A stretch of 64,000 bases of DNA from Marinobacterium iners DSM 11526 (GCF_900107855.1 NZ_FNRJ01000010.1:88222-152221), one strand, 5' to 3'. Counted from the stretch's first letter, positions 36,653-46,854 are shown. Program-made: numbers and translations. The notes: a model not told the origin generated them from the letters alone.

Positions 36653-38646
36653 CAGGCAGCCTCCTCTGAGTCGAGTTCAAGTGCGATCAGCTCTGCACCT
36701 TCCGAAACCAGATCACCCTCGGCAAAGAACACCTCACTGACGCTGCCATCAGCCGGCGCCTTGATTGCGTGTTCCATCTTCATTGCCTCCATGATCACCA
36801 GTGTCTGGCCCGATTTGACGCGATCACCGGCCTTCACCATCACCGCAACCACCGAGCCGTTCATGGGTGCCTGAAGTCCGCCTTCACTGGCCTGATCTTC
36901 GAGACCGAACTGCTCACGGTGCAACGCACAGTGGAAGGTTTCACCTTCATGGAACAGTACCAGCTGATCCTGATGCAGATCGCCACAGATGCTGAAGCGA
37001 TGACCGTTTACGGTCGCCTGCAGGCGATCATCGTCAAGGCTGGCGCGGACGTCGTAGCAGCTGTCACCAATGCGGATTTCGTAATGATCGTCCTGTTCCA
37101 GAATGCTCAGACTGTGCTGAACATCATCGCTGAGCAGGGTCATTGGTCGTGCATAGCGTGAATTCAAACGCCAGCTGTTCTGACGCGCAAAGGGTGAGAA
37201 GGGGTCCGCGGGCAGGGTCTGTTCGGCCTTGTTGCGCAACAGGAAGAAGCAGGCACTTAGTACCAGTCCCAGGTTCTCGTCCAGACGTGCAGGCGGGAAC
37301 AGCAGGGCTTCATGCTTGCCGATAAAGCCGGTATCCAGCTCTTCGTTGCGGAAGGGCGCCGAGTCGGCCAGTGCATGCAGGAAGCGGATGTTGGTCTTGA
37401 CGCCGCCGATCCGATACTCCTCCAACGCCTGCACCATACGGTTGATGGCGCGTTCGCGACTGTCATCCCATACGATCAGTTTGGCAATCATCGGGTCGTA
37501 GTGGATGCTGACCTCGTCACCCTCGACCACACCGGTATCCACACGCACGTGGGCATTTTCATCCGGAGTGCGCAAGTAACGCAGGGTGCCGGTGGCCGGC
37601 AGGAAGTCATGGTCCGGGTCTTCGGCGTAGATACGGGCTTCCAGGGCATGACCCCGCAGCTTTATCTGATCCTGCTGCAACGGCAGCGGCTCGCCATTGG
37701 CAACACGCAGCTGCCATTCCACCAGGTCCTGAGCGGTTATCATCTCGGTGACAGGATGTTCGACCTGCAGACGCGTATTCATCTCCATAAAGTAGAAGGA
37801 GCCATCCACGTCATACAGGAACTCGACAGTACCGGCACCCACGTAATCGATGGCCTGAGCGGCGCGTACGGCTGCCTCACCCATTGCCTTGCGGGTCTCG
37901 GGGCTGAGTCCCGGAGCGGGTGCCTCTTCCAGTACCTTCTGGTGACGGCGCTGAACAGAGCAGTCACGTTCGGCAAGGTACACACCGTTGCCTTTACTGT
38001 CACAGAAAACCTGAATCTCGACGTGGCGGGGCTGGGTCAGGTATTTCTCGATCAACATGTCCGGGTTGCCAAACGCGTTTTTCGCTTCGCGCTGGGCAGC
38101 GGCCAAGGCATCGTCGAATTCGCTCATTGCCTCAACCACGCGCATGCCTTTGCCGCCACCACCGGCGACCGCTTTCAACAGCAGCGGGAAGCCGCATTTC
38201 TCGGCTTCGACACGCAGAAGCTCCGGAGACTGGTCGTCGCCGTGGTAACCCGGTACCAGAGGAACACCGGCATCCTGCATTATCGCCTTGGCGGCAGACT
38301 TGGAGCCCATGGCAGCGATGGCAGAGGCGGGCGGACCGATAAAGACGATATCATTGGCTTCACAGGCCTTGGCGAAGTCGGTGTTCTCGGACAGAAAACC
38401 GTAACCCGGATGAATGGCCTGAGCACCGCTGGATTTGGCGATCTCGATGATTTTGTCGGCACGCAGATAGCTTTCACTGCTCGCGGCCGGGCCCAGGAGG
38501 AAGGCTTCGTCCGCCATGGCAACATGGCGCGCATGACGGTCCGCTTCCGAATAGACGGCAACACAACGGATGCCGAGGCGGTGGGCGGTCTGAATCACTC
38601 GGCAGGCGATCTCGCCGCGATTGGCAATCAGAATCTTGTTAAACAT
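36652..38646 (-). CDS. liuD: 3-methylcrotonyl-CoA carboxylase, biotin-containing alpha subunit
   Basis: A 664-residue biotin-dependent carboxylase alpha subunit. The order is biotin carboxylase N-domain ([18 protein letters not shown]), ATP-grasp ([20 protein letters not shown]), BC C-domain ([15 protein letters not shown]), a linker and a C-terminal biotinyl domain. The biotin attachment lysine is K623 in MEAMKMEHA. With LiuB it carboxylates 3-methylcrotonyl-CoA to 3-methylglutaconyl-CoA. The context (liuABC upstream, liuE downstream) separates it from acetyl- or propionyl-CoA carboxylases of the same build. A 6-base gap to liuC. Confidence 0.95.
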   Translation of the reverse strand: MFNKILIANRGEIACRVIQTAHRLGIRCVAVYSEADRHARHVAMADEAFLLGPAASSESYLRADKIIEIAKSSGAQAIHPGYGFLSENTDFAKACEANDIVFIGPPASAIAAMGSKSAAKAIMQDAGVPLVPGYHGDDQSPELLRVEAEKCGFPLLLKAVAGGGGKGMRVVEAMSEFDDALAAAQREAKNAFGNPDMLIEKYLTQPRHVEIQVFCDSKGNGVYLAERDCSVQRRHQKVLEEAPAPGLSPETRKAMGEAAVRAAQAIDYVGAGTVEFLYDVDGSFYFMEMNTRLQVEHPVTEMITAQDLVEWQLRVANGEPLPLQQDQIKLRGHALEARIYAEDPDHDFLPATGTLRYLRTPDENAHVRVDTGVVEGDEVSIHYDPMIAKLIVWDDSRERAINRMVQALEEYRIGGVKTNIRFLHALADSAPFRNEELDTGFIGKHEALLFPPARLDENLGLVLSACFFLLRNKAEQTLPADPFSPFARQNSWRLNSRYARPMTLLSDDVQHSLSILEQDDHYEIRIGDSCYDVRASLDDDRLQATVNGHRFSICGDLHQDQLVLFHEGETFHCALHREQFGLEDQASEGGLQAPMNGSVVAVMVKAGDRVKSGQTLVIMEAMKMEHAIKAPADGSVSEVFFAEGDLVSEGAELIALELDSEEAA

Positions 38647-38652
38647 GGCAAA

Positions 38653-39453
38653 TTAATCCTCGATCCAGTTCGGTGTGCGTTTGTCGAGGAAGGCGCTAAG
38701 CCCTTCCTGACCCTCTGCGCTGACACGGATATCGGCAATGCGGCAGGCCGTGTCATCGATGACCGACTGGTCAATGGTTTTCTGGCTGACGGCAAAAATC
38801 AGTTCTTTTGCGGCATGCATCGCCTGAGGGCTGTTGCGGCGCAGCTGGGCAATGAAGCGGCTGCAGGCTTCATCGAGCAGATCGGCGTGGGGCACAACCT
38901 GATGCACCAGTCCGGCGTCAGCCGCGATTTTGGCGCTGAAGGGTTCAGCGGTGAGGAAGTAGCGGCGTGACAGCCGCTCGCCCAAAGCCCGCACCACATA
39001 GGGGCTAATCACGGCCGGGATCAGGCCGATCTTGACTTCGCTGAGGCAAAACGAGCTCTGCTCAGTGGCGATGACGATATCGCAGCAGGCGGCAAGCCCA
39101 ACGGCACCGCCGTAAGCGGCGCCCTGAACCAGCCCGATGGTGGGTTTACTGTGATTATTCAGCACTTCCATCAGTCGGGCCAGCTGGCCAGCATCCTCAA
39201 GATTTTCCTGATGGCTGTTCTGCGCCATCCGTTTCATCCAGCCCAGATCAGCTCCAGCAGAAAAATTGCGGCCATTGGATCGCAGTACCAGTACCCGTAC
39301 CTCGGGACTCCGGTCAGTGGATTCCAGTGCCTCGATCAGGGCCGCAATGATGCTGTCGTCAAAGGCGTTGTGTACCTCTGGCCGGTTCAGCGTCAGGGTT
39401 GCAACCCCCTGGTCTGAGATCTGCAGCAATACGGCGTTATTGTTATTGTCCAT
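38653..39453 (-). CDS. liuC: Methylglutaconyl-CoA hydratase
   Basis: An enoyl-CoA hydratase/isomerase-family protein of about 266 residues. The oxyanion-hole segments are NFSAGADLGWMKRM and GAAYGGAVGLAACCDIVIAT, and the catalytic region is FCLSEVKIGLIPAVISPYVV. In the liu operon it hydrates 3-methylglutaconyl-CoA to HMG-CoA, the substrate of LiuE. The ATG at 39453 has AAGGAA 6 bases upstream. An in-frame start 63 bases earlier would overlap liuB and lacks the family's sequence. It is situated between the two carboxylase subunit genes, as in other gammaproteobacterial liu operons. Confidence 0.94.
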   Translation of the reverse strand: MDNNNNAVLLQISDQGVATLTLNRPEVHNAFDDSIIAALIEALESTDRSPEVRVLVLRSNGRNFSAGADLGWMKRMAQNSHQENLEDAGQLARLMEVLNNHSKPTIGLVQGAAYGGAVGLAACCDIVIATEQSSFCLSEVKIGLIPAVISPYVVRALGERLSRRYFLTAEPFSAKIAADAGLVHQVVPHADLLDEACSRFIAQLRRNSPQAMHAAKELIFAVSQKTIDQSVIDDTACRIADIRVSAEGQEGLSAFLDKRTPNWIED

Positions 39454-39481
39454 AGCGCTTTCCTTATTATGTCTCGACCGG

Positions 39482-41092
39482 TTACATGCGGAAGACGCCG
39501 AAACGGGTGTCGTCAATCGGCTTGTTCAATGTTGCTGAAAGTCCCATGCCGATCACGTCACGCGTCTGGGCCGGATCGATGACGCCGTCATCCCAGAGGC
39601 GGGCACTGGCGTAATAGGGATGGCCCTGGTGCTCGTAGGTGTCGATGATCGGTTTCTTGAATGCCTTCTCTTCATCCGCTGACCAGGTTTCGCCGCTGCG
39701 TTCCATGCCGTCACGCTTAACGGTTGCCAGCACACCGGCGGCCTGCTCGCCGCCCATGACCGAGATACGGGCGTTGGGCCACATCCAGAGGAAGTTGGGG
39801 CTGTAGGCGCGTCCGCACATGCCGTAGTTGCCGGCACCGAAACTACCACCGATCAGTACGGTGAGCTTGGGCACGTTGGCACAGGCAACGGCTGTTACCA
39901 TCTTGGCACCGTGTTTGGCGATACCTTCGGACTCAGCCTTCTGCCCTACCATGAAGCCGGTAATGTTCTGCAGGAACAGCAGAGGAATTTTGCGCTGGCA
40001 GCAGAGCTCGATGAAGTGGGCGCCTTTCTGCGCTGAGTCACCGAACAGAATGCCGTTGTTGGCGACGATGCCGACCGGGTAGCCATGGATATGAGCAAAA
40101 CCGGTCACCAGCGTGGTGCCATAATATTTCTTGAACTCATCAAATTCGGAGCCGTCCACGATGCGGGCAATGACTTCACGCACATCGTAGGGTTTGCGCA
40201 GGTCGGTGCCGACAACGCCATAGAGCTCGTCTGCGGAGTAGAGTGGGGCGACGGGCTTGCGCAGGCTGAGATCACTCAGCTGCTTGCGGTGGTTGAGGTT
40301 TTTTACACAATCGCGGGCGATCTGCAGCGCGTGTTGATCATTTTCAGCGTAATGGTCGGCAACACCGGAGACCTTGCAGTGCACATCAGCGCCACCCAGG
40401 TCCTCGGCACTGACCACCTCACCGGTTGCGGCTTTCACCAGAGGAGGGCCGGCCAGAAAGATGGTGCCCTGGTTGCGCACGATGATCGATTCATCCGCCA
40501 TGGCAGGAACGTAGGCGCCACCGGCGGTACACAGGCCCATTACTACCGCGATTTGCGGAATGCCCTTGGAGGACATGCGGGCCTGATTGAAGAAGATGCG
40601 ACCGAAGTGATCACGATCCGGAAACACGTCATCCTGACGGGGCAGGTTGGCACCACCGGAGTCAACCAGATAGATGCAGGGCAGGTGGTTCTGTTCGGCG
40701 ATTTCCTGAGCGCGCAGGTGTTTTTTCACCGTGACCGGGTAATAGGTGCCGCCCTTTACCGTGGCGTCGTTGGCGATGATCATGCATTCCACACCGCTGA
40801 CGCGACCGATACCGGTAATGATACCGGCGGCCGGTACCTCTTCCTCATACACGTTGTAACCGGCCAGCTGAGACAGCTCAAGGAAGGGTGAACCTTCGTC
40901 GATCAGGGTGTTGATACGCTCGCGGGGCAGCAGCTTGCCGCGTGACAGGTGGCGTTCCTGGTTTTTAGGGCCGCCTCCCTGTTCAATCATGGATACCTTG
41001 TCGCGCAGGTCGGTGACGGCTGCCGCCATGGAGTCGTGATTGGCACGGAACTCGTCCGAGCGTGGGTTAACTTTACTGTGCAATTGGGTCAT
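39482..41092 (-). CDS. liuB: 3-methylcrotonyl-CoA carboxylase, carboxyltransferase beta subunit
   Basis: A 536-residue carboxyltransferase. The opening [20 protein letters not shown] and [15 protein letters not shown] are typical of MCC-beta. The two crotonase-like subdomains are visible: [20 protein letters not shown] with [20 protein letters not shown], and later [20 protein letters not shown] with [20 protein letters not shown]. It partners LiuD and carries the acyl-CoA site of the enzyme. Its start lies 74 bases after the liuA stop, and liuC follows after 28 bases. The length is normal for the family (about 535). Confidence 0.96.
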   Translation of the reverse strand: MTQLHSKVNPRSDEFRANHDSMAAAVTDLRDKVSMIEQGGGPKNQERHLSRGKLLPRERINTLIDEGSPFLELSQLAGYNVYEEEVPAAGIITGIGRVSGVECMIIANDATVKGGTYYPVTVKKHLRAQEIAEQNHLPCIYLVDSGGANLPRQDDVFPDRDHFGRIFFNQARMSSKGIPQIAVVMGLCTAGGAYVPAMADESIIVRNQGTIFLAGPPLVKAATGEVVSAEDLGGADVHCKVSGVADHYAENDQHALQIARDCVKNLNHRKQLSDLSLRKPVAPLYSADELYGVVGTDLRKPYDVREVIARIVDGSEFDEFKKYYGTTLVTGFAHIHGYPVGIVANNGILFGDSAQKGAHFIELCCQRKIPLLFLQNITGFMVGQKAESEGIAKHGAKMVTAVACANVPKLTVLIGGSFGAGNYGMCGRAYSPNFLWMWPNARISVMGGEQAAGVLATVKRDGMERSGETWSADEEKAFKKPIIDTYEHQGHPYYASARLWDDGVIDPAQTRDVIGMGLSATLNKPIDDTRFGVFRM

Positions 41093-41166
41093 CAGGTCGC
41101 TCCCCGTTCTGCCGGGCAGACGGGCTGCCCGGACGGTGTCGATTATTCTTGTTGGTTGAGGAAAGC

Positions 41167-42333
41167 TTATTTGTTGAGGAACAGCTCACGGCCAATCAAC
41201 ATGCGGCGAATCTCGGAGGTGCCGGCACCAATCTCGTACAGCTTGGCATCGCGCAGCAGACGACCAGTCGGGAATTCATTGATGTAGCCGTTGCCGCCCA
41301 GCAGCTGGATGGCATCCAGTGCCACCTTGGTAGCCATTTCGGCTGAGTAGAGAATGGCTCCGGCGGCATCCTTGCGGGTGGTTTCGCCGCGGTCGGCAGA
41401 CTGGGCCACCATATAAACGTAGGATTTGGCTGCGTTCATTTGGGTGTACATGTCGGCCACTTTGCCCTGTACCAGCTCGAACTCGCCGATAGCCTGGCCG
41501 AACTGCTTGCGATCGCGGATGTAAGGTACCACGATGTCCATCGCTGCCTGCATGATGCCCAGCGGGCCACCAGAAAGTACCAGCCGCTCGTAGTCCAGCC
41601 CGCTCATCAGCACCTTAACACCGCCGTTGAGTTCGCCGAGGATATTTTCCTTCGGTACCTTGGCATCCTGGAATACCAGCTCACAGGTGTTGGAGCCGCG
41701 CATGCCCAGCTTGTCCAGCTTCTGTGCCTGGGTGAAACCTTCGGTATCACGCTCAACAATAAAGGCGGTGATACCCTTGGGGCCGGCAGCCGGGTCGGTC
41801 TTGGCGTAGATCACATAGACGTTGGCATCGGGGCCGTTGGTGATCCACATTTTGTTGCCGTTAAGCACATAATGGTCACCGGCATCGCGCGCGGTGAGTT
41901 TCATCGACACCACATCGGAACCCGCGTTGGGCTCGGACATCGCCAGGGCGCCGATATGTTCACCGCTGATCAGTTTGGGCAGATATTTGGCGCGCTGCTC
42001 ATCGTTACCGTTGCGGTGAATCTGGTTAACGCACAGGTTGGAATGAGCACCGTAAGACAGGCCAACGGAGGCGGAGGCACGGCTGATCTCTTCCATGGCA
42101 ATAACATGGGCCAGGTAGCCCATCTCAACGCCACCCCATTCTTCCTTGACGGTGATACCCAGCAGACCCATGTCGCCAAACTTGCGCCAGAGATCGTTCG
42201 GGAACAGGTTTTCGTGGTCAATCGCTTCGGCACGGGGAGCAATTTCCTGAGCGGCGAAACTGTTGATCTGTTCGCGCAGCATGTCGATGGTTTCGCCCAG
42301 TCCAAAGTTCAGTTCAGAATATGCAGAGATCAT
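41167..42333 (-). CDS. liuA: Isovaleryl-CoA dehydrogenase
   Basis: A 388-residue FAD acyl-CoA dehydrogenase. The substrate-binding motif is [20 protein letters not shown], and the C-terminal nucleotide-binding segment is [20 protein letters not shown]. The catalytic glutamate is at the isovaleryl-type position, E249 in [13 protein letters not shown], rather than in the usual C-terminal position where other acyl-CoA dehydrogenases carry it. This supports isovaleryl-CoA specificity. The ATG at 42333 is preferred, because AAGGTGG lies just upstream and would overlap the in-frame GTG at 42342. It is the first structural gene of the liu operon, and its electrons go to ETF. Confidence 0.96.
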   Translation of the reverse strand: MISAYSELNFGLGETIDMLREQINSFAAQEIAPRAEAIDHENLFPNDLWRKFGDMGLLGITVKEEWGGVEMGYLAHVIAMEEISRASASVGLSYGAHSNLCVNQIHRNGNDEQRAKYLPKLISGEHIGALAMSEPNAGSDVVSMKLTARDAGDHYVLNGNKMWITNGPDANVYVIYAKTDPAAGPKGITAFIVERDTEGFTQAQKLDKLGMRGSNTCELVFQDAKVPKENILGELNGGVKVLMSGLDYERLVLSGGPLGIMQAAMDIVVPYIRDRKQFGQAIGEFELVQGKVADMYTQMNAAKSYVYMVAQSADRGETTRKDAAGAILYSAEMATKVALDAIQLLGGNGYINEFPTGRLLRDAKLYEIGAGTSEIRRMLIGRELFLNK

Positions 42334-42367
42334 TATGTCCACCTTTGATTATGATGCCGTGATCCAG

Positions 42368-42769
42368 TCACTCGGTCGTCATCTTTTTTTGTTGTAGTTC
42401 GGTTAGTGCTTCTCGGCAGCGGGTTTCTGCGCTGTCCAGTTCAAGCTGTACCATTGCAATGTCATTCAGCTGTTGCTCCAGTTCCGCACGTTTGGTCGTG
42501 ATGGTCCTGAGCATCAAGTTGAGCTGTTTCTCGCTGCCGCTGAGTGTTTCATCCCACAGATCAAACAGCTCCCTGGTCTCTGCAAGAGAGAACCCAAGGC
42601 GCTTGCCGCGCAGAATCAGTTTCAGTCTTACTCGATCCTTACTGCTGTAAATGCGCGTCTGTCCACGACGTGTTGGGTGCAGCAATCCCTGGTCTTCATA
42701 GAAGCGGATGCTGCGAGTTGTTACATCAAACTCGCTGGCCAGTTCGCTGATGGAGTAGGTTCTACTCAT
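42368..42769 (-). CDS. liuR: MerR family regulator LiuR
   Basis: A 133-residue MerR-type regulator. The winged-helix N-terminus YSISELASEFDVTTRSIRFY followed by EDQGLLHPTRRGQTRIYSSK is that of LiuR regulators. The dimerisation coiled coil runs from about 80 to 125 (LMLRTITTKRAELEQQLNDI). No effector-binding domain is attached, as usual for LiuR. It is the first gene of the leucine operon. A perfect 16-base palindrome 48 bases upstream is the presumed autoregulatory operator, and similar sites occur at the ABC transporter and mmsA promoters. Confidence 0.94.
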   Translation of the reverse strand: MSRTYSISELASEFDVTTRSIRFYEDQGLLHPTRRGQTRIYSSKDRVRLKLILRGKRLGFSLAETRELFDLWDETLSGSEKQLNLMLRTITTKRAELEQQLNDIAMVQLELDSAETRCREALTELQQKKMTTE

Positions 42770-42817
42770 GTGGCTCTGAATCCTGTTGCTTATCGTGTAT
42801 ATGCAGGCTAAATGAAG

Positions 42818-42833
42818 TTTACGTTAACGTAAA
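42818..42833. promoter_or_regulatory. LiuR operator (perfect palindrome)
   Basis: TTTACGTTAACGTAAA, a 16-base perfect palindrome in the interval between liuR and the divergent ABC transporter operon. It resembles the known LiuR-type MerR sites. Near-copies are at 42997-43010 and 51454-51469. Confidence 0.85.
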
Positions 42834-42960
42834 GTGTCGAGAAATTAATTTTGTTGCGCAATGCGCACGGAGTTTTCGAATTAACCTGTTGAAAATATTG
42901 AGATATATTGTGTTTTTATCTGTATTTGGACTGCTTGTTTAGACTAAAGTAGTAATTGTA

Positions 42961-42974
42961 TTCCCCTAAGGTAA
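42961..42974. promoter_or_regulatory. CCCCTAAGG motif upstream of ABC transporter
   Basis: TTCCCCTAAGGTAA, similar to the motifs at 2527, 7670 and 10485, about 95 bases before the ABC transporter operon. Function inferred only. Confidence 0.35.
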
Positions 42975-42996
42975 ATTGCTAGTTTGCGTCCATACC

Positions 42997-43010
42997 TTAC
43001 GTTCAGGTAA
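42997..43010. promoter_or_regulatory. Degenerate LiuR-like site ahead of ABC transporter
   Basis: TTACGTTCAGGTAA matches 12 of 14 positions of the LiuR palindrome core and retains TTAC/GTAA ends. It lies 58 bases before the transporter's first gene. Confidence 0.55.
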
Positions 43011-43068
43011 GAATCCGACGCCTAGTGCGAAAGCCAGCATAAAAACAACAAAGAGGCTTGGTTTACAC

Positions 43069-43890
43069 ATGAGTGCAGACTACGTTCTCGAAACTCGTAA
43101 CCTTGTAAAAGAGTTTAAGGGTTTCACCGCGGTAGATGACGTCAACCTTCAGGTGACACGCGGAAACATACACGCCCTTATCGGCCCCAACGGAGCCGGT
43201 AAGACCACAGTTTTCAACCTGCTGACCAAGTTTTTGATTCCCACAACGGGTCAGATTCTATTCAATGGCCGTGACATCACGCCCATGAAACCGGCTGCCA
43301 TCGCTCGTGCGGGTGTGGTGCGCTCATTTCAGATATCCGCGGTGTTTCCACACCTTACGGTACTGGAGAATGTGCGTATTGCGCTGCAGCGCAAGGAAGG
43401 CAATAGCTTTCACTTCTGGCGCCCCCAAAACGTGCTGAACAAGCTCAATGATCGAGCAGTTGAGCTGCTTGATTCTGTCGGGTTGGCGGAGTTTGCGGAC
43501 GCACAAACGGTTGATCTTTCCTATGGTCGCAAGCGCGCCCTGGAAATTGCTACCACGCTGGCGCTTGAGCCTGAGTTGATGCTGCTTGATGAGCCGACTC
43601 AGGGTATGGGCCATGAAGATGTGGGGCTGGTCGCCGACCTCATCAAGAAAGTATCTGAAGGTCGAACCATTCTGATGGTTGAGCATAACCTTCATGTTGT
43701 CTCCAAACTTGCGGACAGAATCACGGTGCTTCAGCGCGGTGCCATTCTTACGGAAGGTGATTACGCGACTGTTTCGGCTGATCCGCGTGTTCGAGAGGCC
43801 TATATGGGTACGGCTGCCAGTGAGGAGCAGGATCGAGCCAACGAACAGGCAGCCAGAGATGCGGCAGCGGCAGAGGAGACTCAGGCATGA
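43069..43890 (+). CDS. Branched-chain amino acid-type ABC transporter ATPase (LivG-like)
   Basis: A 273-residue HAAT-family ATPase. It has Walker A GPNGAGKTT, the LivG-type FNLLTKFLIPTTGQI and RSFQISAVFPHLTVLENV, signature LSYGRKRALEIA and Walker B LMLLDEPTQGMG. The H-loop is in LMVEHNLHVV. The final ~25 residues are an acidic, alanine-rich tail (EEQDRANEQAARDAAAAEE) not usual in LivG. The start at 43069 has AGAGG upstream at a longish spacing. It is first in a five-gene transporter operon divergent from liuR and overlaps the next gene by ATGA. The substrate is probably a branched-chain amino acid or a derived short branched acid. Confidence 0.9.
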   Translation: MSADYVLETRNLVKEFKGFTAVDDVNLQVTRGNIHALIGPNGAGKTTVFNLLTKFLIPTTGQILFNGRDITPMKPAAIARAGVVRSFQISAVFPHLTVLENVRIALQRKEGNSFHFWRPQNVLNKLNDRAVELLDSVGLAEFADAQTVDLSYGRKRALEIATTLALEPELMLLDEPTQGMGHEDVGLVADLIKKVSEGRTILMVEHNLHVVSKLADRITVLQRGAILTEGDYATVSADPRVREAYMGTAASEEQDRANEQAARDAAAAEETQA

Positions 43891-44597
43891 GTACTTATGG
43901 CGAGAAATTGCGCATCGATGACCTGCACGCCTTTTATGGTGAGTCCCATATCTTGCATGGCATCGACATGAATATCATGCAGGGCGAGTTGGTTACGCTG
44001 CTGGGCCGAAACGGTGCCGGACGCAGTACCACCTTGCGCGCCATCATGAATATGGTGGGACGCCGTACCGGTTCGATCAATATCAATGGCAATGAAACCA
44101 TCAATATGCCCGCGCACAAGATCGCTCACCTTGGGCTGGGTTATTGCCCTGAAGAGCGAGGCATCTTTTCCAGCCTTAACGTGGAAGAGAATCTTTTGCT
44201 GCCGCCGGCAGTGCGCTCCGATGGCATGAGTGTTGAAGAGTTGTACGAAATGTTCCCCAATCTGTACGAACGTCGATACAGTCAGGGGACCCGCCTTTCT
44301 GGCGGGGAGCAGCAGATGCTGGCCCTGGCGCGTATTTTGCGCTCGGGTGCCAATATTCTGTTGCTGGATGAGATTACCGAAGGCCTTGCCCCGGTAATCG
44401 TGCAGAAGCTGGGTGAGGTACTGATCAAGCTTAAGGAGCGAGGCTTGACCATCCTGCTGGTGGAGCAAAACTTCCGTTTTGCTGCCCCCATCGCCGACCG
44501 TCACTACGTTATGGAACACGGTCATATCGTTGAGGAAATTCAAGCCAATGAGCTTGAAGCCAAAACAGAGCTCCTGAACACCTATCTTGGGGTTTGA
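43887..44597 (+). CDS. Branched-chain amino acid-type ABC ATPase (LivF-like) with Walker A Arg
   Basis: A 236-residue LivF-type ATPase. It has signature LSGGEQQMLALAR, Walker B ILLLDEITEGLAPVI and H-loop LLVEQNFRFAA. The Walker A loop reads GRNGAGRST, so the invariant lysine position is R46. Both the deviation and the serine that follows are clear in the DNA (GGACGCAGT). The D-loop segment has EITEGLAP instead of the more common EPSLGLAP. The partner LivG-like protein keeps a normal Walker A. The protein could be catalytically asymmetric or tolerate Arg. It overlaps the upstream gene by four bases and is followed by the binding protein gene. Confidence 0.92.
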   Translation: MSTYGEKLRIDDLHAFYGESHILHGIDMNIMQGELVTLLGRNGAGRSTTLRAIMNMVGRRTGSININGNETINMPAHKIAHLGLGYCPEERGIFSSLNVEENLLLPPAVRSDGMSVEELYEMFPNLYERRYSQGTRLSGGEQQMLALARILRSGANILLLDEITEGLAPVIVQKLGEVLIKLKERGLTILLVEQNFRFAAPIADRHYVMEHGHIVEEIQANELEAKTELLNTYLGV

Positions 44598-44645
44598 TCC
44601 CTTAACTGAGAAATAAAAATAACAATGCTCGACAGGAGAGTAACG

Positions 44646-45845
44646 ATGAAAATGATGAAAAAGACCCTTCTCGCTGCGTCCGTTGCCGCTTTTGCGTCCT
44701 CAGCTGCCATGGCCAATGTCTCTGATGGCAAGGTCAAGATCGGTGTGCTGGCTGACATGGGCGGTGTGTATGCGGATATCTGTGGTAAAGGCTGTGTAAC
44801 CGCGATTGAAATGGCGGTTGAAGACTTCGGTGGTACTGTTCTGGGTGCGCCGATCGAAATCGTCAGTGCTGACGATCAGCTCAAGCCGGACGTTGGTTCT
44901 GCCATCGTGCGCAAGTGGGTGGAAAACGAGCAGGTTGACGCGGTAGGCGGCCTGGTATCATCGGCTGTGGTGGGTGCTGCGACCAAGGTAACCACCGAGG
45001 CCAAGAAGATCGCTCTGATCTCGACAGCCGCTTCCAACGCGTTCACCACCAAGCAGTGTTCACCCTATAACGTTCACTGGACTTACAATGTAGTGGCACT
45101 GGCCAACGGCACCGTGAAGCCGATGGTCGATGCCGGCAAGAAAAAATGGTTCTTCATTACCGCTGACTATGCGTTTGGTCACGCCCTTGAAGGTGTTGCC
45201 ACCAAGGTTATTCAGGAGAACGGTGGTGAGGTCGTGGGTGCAGCGCGTGCGCCGCTGGGCACTACTGACTTTTCGTCCTACATCCTGCAGGCGCAGTCTT
45301 CAGGTGCCGACGTAGTGGCCTTGGCCAACGCCGGTGGTGATACCGTCAACTCGCTCAAGGCGGCTTCAGAGTTTGGTCTGACTCAGATGATGGACGTGGC
45401 CGGTCTGCTGGTGTTCACTCCGAATGCCCAGGCAATGGATGCCAATACCGCGGGTGGAATGCGTACCACAACAGGCTTCTACTGGGATTATGATGATCAG
45501 ACTCGTGCGTGGAGCAAGCGCTTCATGGAACGTCACGGTGACATCCCGGCGATGGGACATGCCGGTGCCTACTCCATGACCATGCACTACCTGAAGGCGA
45601 TTGAAGCTGCCGGTACGGATGAATCCGATGCCGTTATCAAGAAAATGAAAGAGATGAAGCCGGATGACTTCTTCTCCCGCAATGCAACGCTGCGCAGCGA
45701 TGGCCGCATGGTTCACGACATGTACTATGTCGAAATCAAGAAGCCTGAGGAACGCCGTGATAACAATGACATCTTCAAGGTTGTCAGTGTGATCCCGGGT
45801 GATCAGGCTTTTGCTCCGGTACTGCCTGAGTGCGACTTCAAATAA
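44646..45845 (+). CDS. ABC transporter periplasmic substrate-binding protein (LivJ-like)
   Basis: A binding protein of 399 residues of the Leu/Ile/Val-type family (Peripla_BP_6). The Sec signal peptide is MKMMKKTLLAASVAAFASSA, with AMA as the likely cleavage point before NVSDG. The mature part shows VKIGVLADMGGVYADICGKG, IALISTAASNAFTTKQCSPY, FITADYAFGHALEGVATKVI and TTDFSSYILQAQSSGADVVA. It has a cysteine pair (ICGKGC) near the N-terminus. ATG 44646 is preceded by CAGGAGAG, while an earlier in-frame ATG (44625) has none. It lies between ATPase and permease genes and may bind a branched-chain amino acid or an organic acid. Confidence 0.9.
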   Translation: MKMMKKTLLAASVAAFASSAAMANVSDGKVKIGVLADMGGVYADICGKGCVTAIEMAVEDFGGTVLGAPIEIVSADDQLKPDVGSAIVRKWVENEQVDAVGGLVSSAVVGAATKVTTEAKKIALISTAASNAFTTKQCSPYNVHWTYNVVALANGTVKPMVDAGKKKWFFITADYAFGHALEGVATKVIQENGGEVVGAARAPLGTTDFSSYILQAQSSGADVVALANAGGDTVNSLKAASEFGLTQMMDVAGLLVFTPNAQAMDANTAGGMRTTTGFYWDYDDQTRAWSKRFMERHGDIPAMGHAGAYSMTMHYLKAIEAAGTDESDAVIKKMKEMKPDDFFSRNATLRSDGRMVHDMYYVEIKKPEERRDNNDIFKVVSVIPGDQAFAPVLPECDFK

Positions 45846-45876
45846 CAATAAGAGTTAAACCCTGCAACAACTCTGT

Positions 45877-45902
45877 CCTGCTGCCCTGAATCGGGCGGCA
45901 GG
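45877..45902 (+). other. Intercistronic hairpin between binding protein and permease genes
   Basis: A ten-bp stem (CCTGCTGCCC / GGGCGGCAGG, one G-U pair) with a 6-base loop and no T-run. Its position after the binding protein gene suggests mRNA stabilisation or partial attenuation. Confidence 0.55.
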
Positions 45903-45959
45903 GCAGCCTGACGGCTGCTTCTGGCCGCAGGATCAGGCAGGTGAGAACGGGACAAGGCT

Positions 45960-46847
45960 ATGGCGACATTTCTCGGTATCAATCTCTTTGGTCTTTTCGG
46001 CCAGCTGCTGGTCGGTCTGATCAACGGGTCATTCTATGCTCTGCTCAGCCTGGGGCTGGCAATCATCTTTGGTCTGCTCAAGATCATCAACTTTGCTCAG
46101 GGTGCCATGTACATGCTGGGTGCCTTTGCTGCCTGGATGGCGCTGAACTACTTCGGCATCAACTATTGGGCTGCACTGGTGATAGTGCCGCTGGTGGTTG
46201 GCTTTGTCGGTATCCTGATGGAGCGGTTTTTGATCCGTCCCATTGCCAATGAGGATCATCTTTACAGTCTGCTGCTGACCTTCGGGGTTGCGCTGATTCT
46301 GCAGGGGCTGTTTACCCATCTGTATGGCTCTTCAGGTATGTCATACACCATTCCTGATGCATTGCGTGGCGGTACCAAGCTGCCGTTCATGTATTTGCCG
46401 GACTATCGTCTCTGGATCATCTGTGCCTCGGTCGTGGTCTGTGGCCTGACCTGGTGGATGATTGAGAAAACCAAACTGGGCGCCTATCTGCGTGCCGGTA
46501 CCGAGAACCCGCAGTTGATGCAGGCATTTGGTATTAACGTTCCCTTGATTGTGACACTGACCTTTGGCTTCGGTGTGGGTCTGGCCGGCCTTGCCGGTGT
46601 CATGGCAGCCCCGATCTACTCCGTGTCACCGGATATGGGTTCCAACATTCTGATTGTGGTGTTCGCCATTGTGGTGATCGGAGGTATGGGCTCCATTGGT
46701 GGCGCAATACTGACGGGTCTCGGCATGGGCGTCATCGAAGGCTTGACCAAGTATTTTTACCCGGAAGCGTCCAATACCGTCATCTTTCTGGTCATGGTGA
46801 TTGTATTGCTGGTGAAACCGGCCGGTCTGTTCGGTAAGGAAGCCTGA
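45960..46847 (+). CDS. Branched-chain amino acid-type ABC permease (LivH-like)
   Basis: A 295-residue inner-membrane permease of the LivH family with about eight hydrophobic helices. Diagnostic segments are LLVGLINGSFYALLSLGLAI, IFGLLKIINFAQGAMYMLGA, the EAA-like loop GAYLRAGTENPQLMQAFGIN and FGVGLAGLAGVMAAPIYSV. It ends VVIGGMGSIGGAILTGLGMG, the conserved family end. It follows the binding protein gene after a 114-base gap with a hairpin. AAGG lies 4 bases before the start. It pairs with the LivM-like permease. Confidence 0.93.
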   Translation: MATFLGINLFGLFGQLLVGLINGSFYALLSLGLAIIFGLLKIINFAQGAMYMLGAFAAWMALNYFGINYWAALVIVPLVVGFVGILMERFLIRPIANEDHLYSLLLTFGVALILQGLFTHLYGSSGMSYTIPDALRGGTKLPFMYLPDYRLWIICASVVVCGLTWWMIEKTKLGAYLRAGTENPQLMQAFGINVPLIVTLTFGFGVGLAGLAGVMAAPIYSVSPDMGSNILIVVFAIVVIGGMGSIGGAILTGLGMGVIEGLTKYFYPEASNTVIFLVMVIVLLVKPAGLFGKEA

Positions 46848-46854
46848 GGGGGTT

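Noticed and set aside
37312..38970. Long open frame on the plus strand opposite liuD/liuC
   Set aside because: It mirrors conserved biotin carboxylase coding sequence on the minus strand, has no family match of its own, and is a GC-codon shadow.
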